From Carboxydothermus hydrogenoformans Z-2901 (GTDB taxonomy: Bacteria > Bacillota > Z-2901 > Carboxydothermales > Carboxydothermaceae): a DNA stretch of 64,000 nucleotides. The DNA is taken from NCBI RefSeq assembly GCF_000012865.1, contig NC_007503.1, positions 744,001 to 808,000 of the forward strand. The letters run 5' to 3'. The position numbers and the translations under genes are program-made. Shown one piece after another: positions 58,529 to 64,000 of the stretch. Under the pieces are notes generated by a model that ran no database searches, had not been told where the DNA came from, and saw only the letters and a list, made by a program, of their open reading frames with translations. Within the stretch, counting starts at the first letter, position 1, and the number at the start of each line of letters is the position of its first letter.

Positions 58529-59881
58529 GTGGTGAAAGCCGTGAAGCAAGTCATAACAATACAGGCACGGTTATTTCCAAAGGCAGAGGAGAAAGAGGTA
58601 TTAGATAACTTAATGCGAAAGTGGAACTCCTGCAAGAGATATGCCTATAACCGGTTGCTTGAAGGAAAAGCCCGAAAAGAACTGAAGAAAGAACTGCAAA
58701 GCCTCTTTGGATTGAATTCCAGATATGTAGACGATGCTATTTTTGAAGCTAACGAAATTTTGCAAAGTATCAGAGAACTTGGAGAAAACCCACGCAAGGT
58801 TATCTTTGGCGGGAAAGTATTGTTTTATAGACTAAAAAGGAAACATTTAAGCAGTAAGCAAAGGCAAAAGTACAAAAAAGAATGGGAAGATAAACGCAAA
58901 GGAACTCTTTTCTCTCGAGGTGATAGGTCCAAGCAAGGTAACTTAAACTTAAGAGTTATTGAAGAAAATGGCCAATTCTTTTTAAGAGTAAATGCAGGTA
59001 ATAGAAAATGGCTGTTTATAGAACTTAAAAGTTCGCATAAAAAATGGAGAAAGTTTGCAAAAACAATGCTAAATTTCTGTCCTTACAGTGTTCGCCTGCA
59101 GAGAAAGAATAATAAATATTATGCTTACATTTCCTTTGAAGACGACTTACCAAATACAGCAATAGATTTCAGCAATGGAGCTATCGGGATAGACTTAAAT
59201 GCTTTTCCATCCCACATAGCCTGGGCTGAAATAAAAAAAGACGGCACTCTGAAAAGCTTTGGAGAAATCCCCACACCACATCTCTGGGACGGGAGAAAAG
59301 AAAAAAGAGATTACTTTGCATGGGTATATGCCAACGAAATTGTAAAATTAGCCCTTGAGAAAAACAAAGGCATCGTAGTAGAAAAGTTAGCGATAAAAGA
59401 CAAAGGCTACCGGGGAGATTACAAGGGAAGAAAATCCAGAAGGGTAAAGCACGGTTTTAGCTATAGAAAGCTTATTGCCAGAATAAAGACCCTTGCCCAG
59501 AGGTACGGTGTAGCCATAAGAGAAGTAAGTCCAGCTTATACAAGCGTGATAGGAATGCTAAAGTATGCACCACAATTCAACCTAACAAAAGATACAGCAG
59601 CAGCCTATGTGATAGCCCGAAGAGGATTGGCTTTAAGGGAGAAAATTCCCTTGAAGTATAGAGAGCTTTTGAAAAGCCTGCAAAGCAAGTCACGGTCGGT
59701 ATCTTCATTAACCGAAGGAAGGAATGAAGGTACTGCGGTAAAGGGGAAAACCTTACCGTACAAACCGTGGCGAGTTTTGCGGGTAGCCCTCCTGACCGGA
59801 GCTCTCCTGGACAGGCCATTATATCGTGACCTGTCACCGCTGAAGAGGATGCTCGTAAGCGGTATGGGAGAAGGTGGCTGA
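58529..59881 (+). CDS. TnpB-like RuvC endonuclease (zinc-ribbon-less)
   Basis: 450 residues; GTG 58529 or 58541 may start it. N-terminal ITIQARLFPKAEEKEVL and the WNSCKRYAYNRLLEG segment are typical of TnpB. The RuvC triad is complete: Asp222 in GIDLNAF, Glu285 in VVEKLAI and Asp355 in TKDTAAAYVIARRG. Between YTSVIG and the last Asp, where TnpB normally has a four-Cys zinc ribbon, there is no Cys. The C-terminal 85 residues (LLKSLQSKSRSVSSLTEG) are an unusual extension. TnpB proteins are RNA-guided nucleases. Activity without the ribbon is plausible but not shown. Confidence 0.8.
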   Translation: MVKAVKQVITIQARLFPKAEEKEVLDNLMRKWNSCKRYAYNRLLEGKARKELKKELQSLFGLNSRYVDDAIFEANEILQSIRELGENPRKVIFGGKVLFYRLKRKHLSSKQRQKYKKEWEDKRKGTLFSRGDRSKQGNLNLRVIEENGQFFLRVNAGNRKWLFIELKSSHKKWRKFAKTMLNFCPYSVRLQRKNNKYYAYISFEDDLPNTAIDFSNGAIGIDLNAFPSHIAWAEIKKDGTLKSFGEIPTPHLWDGRKEKRDYFAWVYANEIVKLALEKNKGIVVEKLAIKDKGYRGDYKGRKSRRVKHGFSYRKLIARIKTLAQRYGVAIREVSPAYTSVIGMLKYAPQFNLTKDTAAAYVIARRGLALREKIPLKYRELLKSLQSKSRSVSSLTEGRNEGTAVKGKTLPYKPWRVLRVALLTGALLDRPLYRDLSPLKRMLVSGMGEGG

Positions 59882-59990
59882 AGGCCACGGCCAGTTCCTG
59901 CTTCTTGGGGCAGGGGCTATGGCTGTCCCAAATACCGCCAGTTGGGGCTGGGGCAGTCTGAAAGGCGGACAACAAATACCCCAGCCATCT
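59882..59990 (+). ncRNA. Candidate right-end guide (omega) RNA region of the TnpB element
   Basis: TnpB guide RNAs come from the gene's 3' end and the right end of the element. Here GGCTGGGG (59946-59953) pairs with CCCCAGCC (59979-59986), and other GC-rich arms (GGGGCAGGGGC, GGCTGTCCC) precede it. The guide would extend into the flank near 59990. Inferred from position and folding potential. Confidence 0.4.
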
Positions 59991-59994
59991 AAAC

Positions 59995-60402
59995 TTGGCA
60001 AAAATGCACAGTTTAGATGACCAGGCCAGGAAAACTTTGTCCGGCGCCAAAGTTATTATCAAATATAAGGAAGAGAAAGTTATTGTGGATGCTTTTTATG
60101 AACAGTACCAGCACTACTTTGCCGACAAAACAAAGATTACTTTAAAAAATTATTTAACCCCCACCGAATATCGCTTGCTGGTTTTCCTCTGGGAAAACCG
60201 GGGCAGAATTGTTTCTAAGGAAGTAATTATGGAAAGGGTTTTAGCGGATTTTGCCGGAGTTAGCGATGAAAGCCTCAAATGGCATTTAAAAAATCTGAGA
60301 AAGAAGCTTCGGGATTTGGGATACGAAAATATTATTCTCTGTCATAAAGGTTACGGTTATTCGTTTAATAAGGAAACCCTTTTTAATTTTGAATTTGATT
60401 AA
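59995..60402 (+). pseudogene. Winged-helix (OmpR/PhoB-type) half of the split regulator gene
   Basis: About 130 residues. LTPTEYRLLVFLWENRGRIVS, then SLKWHLKNLRKKLRDLGYENI and KGYGYSF are the classic winged-helix effector domain of response regulators. An N-terminal linker begins MHSLDDQARKTLSG. The TTG at 59995 is a chance start: the original N-terminal half lies at 58272, before the TnpB element. The domain itself is intact and could be expressed from element-derived transcription. Confidence 0.65.
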
Positions 60403-60480
60403 AACTCCCTTAAATCCTCCCTTTTTGCTACACGAAAACCTCCCCCGGGCAAAAGTAAATTGCTGGGCGGAGGTGTTTTT

Positions 60481-60924
60481 ATGTCGATAAAGTATAACGA
60501 AGTGATCGGCTTTTATCCATGTTTAAAGCCGGGAGTTGGTGAAGGAACGATGGTGGTAATGAAAGGCGGGGATGAGGTGTTTCTCCCGAAAAGTATTAAA
60601 AGCTTTCGACGAGAAATATTGTGGTATTATTTTGTGGATTTTAAAGCCTTAAGGAGTATGGCCAGAGCTTTAGGGGAGCCGGTACCTTTGGTTCTGGGGG
60701 AACGGGTGTTCGTTCCCTTAAAATTTCGCCACCGTGCTTTTGCCGGGGATTTTTGTTATGGTTATTTTTCTCTGGATGAAATTGTTTTTTGCGGTGGGAA
60801 GGGGAAAGCAGCAATTATTTTAAGTTGCGGTAAAAAATATGGTTTAGCTTGCCGGGTAAAAACAGCAACTGCTTCGTTAATAAGGGCAAAAATCTTTCGT
60901 TTGGAGATAAGTTTCAGAAAATAA
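60481..60924 (+). CDS. Hypothetical protein, possibly ComK-like
   Basis: 147 residues from the ATG at 60481, 8 bases past GGCGGAGG. Mostly beta, no membrane segment; motifs such as PVPLVLGERVFVPLKFRH and FCYGYFSLDEI recall the order of blocks in ComK-type competence regulators (P-I/V, F-x-P-T/L, G-W/Y-I/F), but similarity is weak and I would not assign it. Promoter-distal position after the split regulator; AT-rich spacer follows. Confidence 0.5.
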   Translation: MSIKYNEVIGFYPCLKPGVGEGTMVVMKGGDEVFLPKSIKSFRREILWYYFVDFKALRSMARALGEPVPLVLGERVFVPLKFRHRAFAGDFCYGYFSLDEIVFCGGKGKAAIILSCGKKYGLACRVKTATASLIRAKIFRLEISFRK

Positions 60925-61083
60925 GTTATTTTTTTCACCAGGCAGGAAATTAAAAAAATAAAGAGAAAAATATGAAAATTAAGAATATATATAATATTAG
61001 TAAAAAAGATTTAAATTGTATAGTGTATACAAAGTTGATTTTTTATTTTTCAACATAAATTTATTCAGCAAGGAGGGAAGGTA

Positions 61084-62205
61084 GTGAAACTTTTTGAATA
61101 CCAGGTAAAGAAAATTATGAGGGAGTTCGGGATTTTAGTTCCCCGGGGTGAGGTTTTTTTTGATTTAGAGCAGGCCAAAAACCATCTGGAAAAAGTTGGC
61201 GAAGGAGTAATCAAAGCGCAGGTATTAACCGGTGGCAGGGGTAAAGCCGGGGGGGTAAAAATCTTTTCCAATCCGGCAGAAGGTTTTGAACTGGCGGAAG
61301 CTATCTTGAAGATGACCATTAAGGGAGAGAAAGTTCAGGCAATCTTAATTGAAGAGAAAATTCCCATTGAGCAGGAGCTTTATTTATCAATTTTTGTGGA
61401 TGGACGGATTAAAAAGCCGGTAGTGATTGCTTCAAAAGCGGGTGGCGTGGACATTGAAGAAGTACCGGAAGAGGAAATTTTAAAACTTCCCGTAGACCCG
61501 TTAATTGGAGTTAGAAATTATCACGGAAACCTGGTGGCGCAAAAGCTGGGACTTACGGGAGATTTAGGAAAACAGCTTGCTACTTTGTTAATTAACTTAT
61601 ACCGCATTTTTGAAACTTACCAGGCGGAGCTTGTGGAGATAAATCCCCTGGTGATTTCCCGGGAAAAGCTTATCGCCGCCGATGGCAAGATGACGGTGGA
61701 TGATGATGCGCGTTTTCGCTGGCCCGCGGACCTTCCCTTTAACGAAGAAAAAACCCCGTTGGAAAAAAGAGCCGAGGAAATTGGCGTATCCTTTGTCGAA
61801 CTGGATGGGGATATAGCGGTGATGGCCAATGGTGCGGGAATTACCATGGCTACTTTGGACTTAATTGCCTATTTTGGCGGAAGGCCAAAGAATTTTATGG
61901 ATGCCGGTGGTGGGGCTAACGCCGAGCAAATGGCCAAAGCGCTGGACCTTTTAATCTCCACCAATCCCAAGGCAATTTTAATAAATATTTTTGGCGGTAT
62001 AACCCGTTGTGATGAGGTGGCAAAAGCTTACTTAACGGTGAAACAGGAGAGGGAAATAACGGTGCCGGTGGTGATTCGCCTGGTGGGAACCAATGAAGAT
62101 ATCGGGGTAAAAATGCTTCAGGAGGCGGGAGTGGAAAGCTTTTCTTCCCTGCGGGAAGCGGTGATTAAAGCGGTGGAGCTTGCCAAAGTTGGGGGGGATA
62201 ATTAG
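61084..62205 (+). CDS. sucC: Succinyl-CoA synthetase beta subunit
   Basis: 373 residues from a GTG behind AAGGAGGGAAGG. ATP-grasp N-terminus (KLFEYQVKKIMREFGILVPRG, KAQVLTGGRGKAGGVK), ELVEINPLVIS near 180 and NFMDAGGGANAEQM plus NIFGGITRCDEVAK in the CoA-ligase part are diagnostic. With the alpha subunit it interconverts succinyl-CoA and succinate with ATP/GTP. The stop overlaps the sucD start. Context with methylmalonyl-CoA mutase suggests succinyl-CoA/propionyl-CoA interconversion. Confidence 0.93.
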   Translation: MKLFEYQVKKIMREFGILVPRGEVFFDLEQAKNHLEKVGEGVIKAQVLTGGRGKAGGVKIFSNPAEGFELAEAILKMTIKGEKVQAILIEEKIPIEQELYLSIFVDGRIKKPVVIASKAGGVDIEEVPEEEILKLPVDPLIGVRNYHGNLVAQKLGLTGDLGKQLATLLINLYRIFETYQAELVEINPLVISREKLIAADGKMTVDDDARFRWPADLPFNEEKTPLEKRAEEIGVSFVELDGDIAVMANGAGITMATLDLIAYFGGRPKNFMDAGGGANAEQMAKALDLLISTNPKAILINIFGGITRCDEVAKAYLTVKQEREITVPVVIRLVGTNEDIGVKMLQEAGVESFSSLREAVIKAVELAKVGGDN

Positions 62206-63074
62206 TGGCTATCATTATTACCGAAGAAACGCGGATAGTTGTCCAGGGGATTACGGGTAATCAGGGACGGTTTCATACCGGGAAAATGCTGGAATACGGG
62301 AGCAAAGTTGTGGCCGGTGTAAGTCCCGGTAAAGGGGGGACAGAGGTTTTAGGGGTGCCGGTTTTTAATACCGTTTTAGATGCGGTAAAAAATACCGGAG
62401 CCAATACCTCGATATTGTTTATCCCTGCGCCCTTTGTTTTGGATGCTGCTCTGGAAGCAATGGAAGCGGGGATTAAAACCATTGTTATTATTAGCGAGCA
62501 TGTACCCTTACACGATGCTCTGAAAATTATGCGGGTGGCAGAAGCCTACGGAGTTACCGTTGTTGGTCCAAACACTTTTGGAGTTATCTCCCCGGGAATT
62601 GCCAAAGTTGGGATTATGCCCAATACCATTTACCAGAAAGGTCCGGTTGGGATCGTGGCCCGAAGCGGTACTTTAAGCTACCAGATTGCTTATGAATTAA
62701 CCAGGGCGGGTTTGGGTCAATCGACGGTCGTGGGGCTGGGGGGAGATCGAATAGTGGGACTTTCCCTGGCCGAAGTGATCTTAAGCCTTGCCCGGGATGA
62801 GGAAACCCAGGGAATTGTGGTGGTGGGTGAAATTGGCGGTACAGCGGAAGAAGAAGCGGCGGAGGTCATTCGCCACATTAATAAGCCGGTAGTGGCTTTT
62901 ATTGCTGGAAAAACAGCGCCTCCGGGAAAAAGAATGGGGCATGCCGGGGCTATTATTGAGAGGGGGCGGGGCACTTACCAGAGTAAAATTGATGCCCTCT
63001 GGAATGCCGGCGCTTTAATTGCGGAAGTGCCCTGGGAAGTGCCGGTGTTAATGAAATCAGCTTTGGTTAAGTAG
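62205..63074 (+). CDS. sucD: Succinyl-CoA synthetase alpha subunit
   Basis: 289 residues from a GTG overlapping the sucC stop. N-terminal CoA-binding [56 protein letters not shown] and the active-site His in [16 protein letters not shown] (about 246) are present. It carries the phosphohistidine intermediate. The mutase gene follows at 14 bp. Confidence 0.94.
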   Translation: MAIIITEETRIVVQGITGNQGRFHTGKMLEYGSKVVAGVSPGKGGTEVLGVPVFNTVLDAVKNTGANTSILFIPAPFVLDAALEAMEAGIKTIVIISEHVPLHDALKIMRVAEAYGVTVVGPNTFGVISPGIAKVGIMPNTIYQKGPVGIVARSGTLSYQIAYELTRAGLGQSTVVGLGGDRIVGLSLAEVILSLARDEETQGIVVVGEIGGTAEEEAAEVIRHINKPVVAFIAGKTAPPGKRMGHAGAIIERGRGTYQSKIDALWNAGALIAEVPWEVPVLMKSALVK

Positions 63075-63087
63075 GAGGGTGTTGGGG

Positions 63088-64000
63088 ATGGCTGTTGAGG
63101 AGAAAAAAGTGGTTTTAGACTCGGGGATCGAGGTCAAAACCGTTTACGGCCCCGATGATCTTGCAGGCTTTAACTATCAAGAGAAACTCGGTGAACCGGG
63201 GCAGTACCCGTATACCCGGGGCATTCAGCCCAATATGTACCGGGGAAGACTGTGGACGATGCGCCAGTATGCGGGGTTTGGTACTGCCAGGGAAACCAAT
63301 GCCCGTTTTCACTACCTTTTACAACAGGGGCAGACGGGGTTATCGGTAGCCTTTGATTTACCCACCCAGATTGGCTATGATTCGGACCATGAGCTGGCCC
63401 GGGGAGAGGTTGGCAAGGTTGGTGTTGCCGTGGATTCTCTTTTGGATATGGAAGAGCTATTTTCCGGAATACCCCTTGATAAAGTTAGCACCAGCATGAC
63501 CATTAATGCACCGGCGGCGGTTTTACTGGCGATGTATATTGCGTTAGCCAAAAAGCAGGGAGTGGACCCCAAAAATTTAAACGGCACCATCCAAAACGAT
63601 ATTTTAAAGGAGTATGTGGCCCGGGGAACGTATATTTTTCCGCCGGAACCATCTATGCGGATTATTACCGATATTTTTGCCTTTTGTAAAAAAGAAGTAC
63701 CCAAGTGGAATACCATTAGTATTTCCGGCTACCATATCCGGGAAGCGGGCGCGACTGCCGTGCAGGAGTTAGCCTTTACCATCGCCAACGGAATTGCCTA
63801 CGTTGAAGCGGCAATTCAAGCGGGCTTATCGGTGGATGAATTTGCCCCGCGTCTTTCCTTTTTCTTTAACGCCCATTTAAACTTTTTTGAGGAAATTTCC
63901 AAATTCCGGGCGGCCCGGCGGATTTGGGCCAAAATCATGAAGGAACGGTTTGGCGCGCAAAATCCCAAAAGCTTACTTTTGCGCTTCCACACCCAAACGG
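63088..64000 (+). CDS. Methylmalonyl-CoA mutase large-subunit N-terminal part, 3' end outside window
   Basis: 304 residues visible, ATG behind [103 protein letters not shown] and [20 protein letters not shown] are the conserved barrel motifs of the catalytic domain. The enzyme interconverts methylmalonyl-CoA and succinyl-CoA with adenosylcobalamin, linking it to the sucCD genes just upstream. Isobutyryl-CoA mutase is an alternative. Confidence 0.9.
   Translation, partial: MAVEEKKVVLDSGIEVKTVYGPDDLAGFNYQEKLGEPGQYPYTRGIQPNMYRGRLWTMRQYAGFGTARETNARFHYLLQQGQTGLSVAFDLPTQIGYDSDHELARGEVGKVGVAVDSLLDMEELFSGIPLDKVSTSMTINAPAAVLLAMYIALAKKQGVDPKNLNGTIQNDILKEYVARGTYIFPPEPSMRIITDIFAFCKKEVPKWNTISISGYHIREAGATAVQELAFTIANGIAYVEAAIQAGLSVDEFAPRLSFFFNAHLNFFEEISKFRAARRIWAKIMKERFGAQNPKSLLLRFHTQT

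Larger units (their letters stand above)
58476..59990 (+). mobile_element. Stand-alone TnpB-type (IS200/IS605-like) element, no tnpA
   Basis: It comprises the TnpB-like gene at 58529-59881 and about 110 bp of structured 3' sequence. No Y1 or serine transposase gene is beside it. Ends are approximate. The flanks (CCAAAAAATGCA left, GGCAAAAATGCA right) show where the host regulator gene was cut. No target duplication is needed for this type. Confidence 0.65.

Noticed and set aside
58529-59881. Cas12-type effector of a CRISPR system
   Set aside because: Length of 450 residues, TnpB-like N-terminus and absence of a CRISPR array nearby favour a transposon-borne TnpB.
59995-60402. Complete small winged-helix protein gene
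   Set aside because: It starts with TTG without a ribosome site directly at the element border, and its natural N-terminal half is at 58272.

Overview
The window looks like a chromosomal segment of a thermophilic, anaerobic, endospore-forming Firmicute. By inference it is close to Carboxydothermus: moderate G+C, many TTG/GTG starts behind strong GGAGG-type ribosome sites, oxygen-sensitive enzymes (glycyl radical, 2-hydroxyacyl-CoA dehydratase type, FprA), a selenocysteine codon with a hairpin behind it, Spo0A-box-like sites and class I cyclic-di-GMP riboswitches. No rRNA or unique marker fixes the species.

Bases 1-5,910 are one end of an integrated element lying against the 3' end of a tRNA-Thr gene: a primase-polymerase/helicase with iteron-like repeats inside its 3' coding end, a TubC-like small protein, a second 20-bp repeat array, a terminase-small-subunit-like HTH protein, a tape-measure remnant, a membrane protein and a tyrosine integrase. 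From 6.2 to 10.9 kb an acyl-CoA ligase, two 2-hydroxyacyl-CoA-dehydratase-type subunits and their ATP-dependent activator form an operon. From 10.9 to 17.5 kb come FprA, a redox-Cys protein, RNase H, an AhpD-like protein, a BASS/ACR3-like transporter and an NfeD protease-slipin pair.

At 18.1-20.5 kb an ArsR-type metal sensor precedes a Zn/Cd/Pb P-type ATPase whose N-terminal metal-binding CxxC is written with an in-frame UGA followed by a SECIS-like hairpin: probably U-x-x-C. Bases 20.5-27.4 kb hold an M23 peptidase, an OsmC-like protein, TatC, an amidohydrolase and a tatA-mobA-moeA-mobB-ferredoxin-tatA operon for molybdoenzyme maturation and Tat export. A minus-strand ABC exporter with an HlyD lipoprotein follows, then a possible structured RNA, a frameshifted HD protein and a YjjI/YjjW glycyl-radical enzyme pair.

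The 33.6-42.8 kb region is a cyclic-di-GMP district: two almost identical GEMM riboswitches (ahead of a secreted protein and a soluble chemoreceptor-like protein), a REC-PAS-GGDEF cyclase, an HD-GYP protein, a broken GAF/HD-GYP/PilZ-like gene, a truncated KaiC-like ATPase and gene scraps. Three promoters there share one layout (ATACAA, 16 bp, TATAAT), and two carry an exact Spo0A-type box (TGTCGAA) at the same place. It is AT-rich and shows much decay.

The rest holds bioB behind a BirA-like operator, a lipase, a regulator-patatin-radical SAM-phasin-like group, tRNA-Val, an AbiEii-like nucleotidyltransferase with a small partner, a DrrAB-type exporter, a YhcC-like radical SAM protein, a threonine aldolase, an intact GAF/HD-GYP/PilZ-like protein, thioredoxin reductase and YjbQ. 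A stand-alone TnpB-type element splits a winged-helix regulator gene at 58.3-60.4 kb. The window ends in sucC-sucD and the start of a methylmalonyl-CoA mutase gene.
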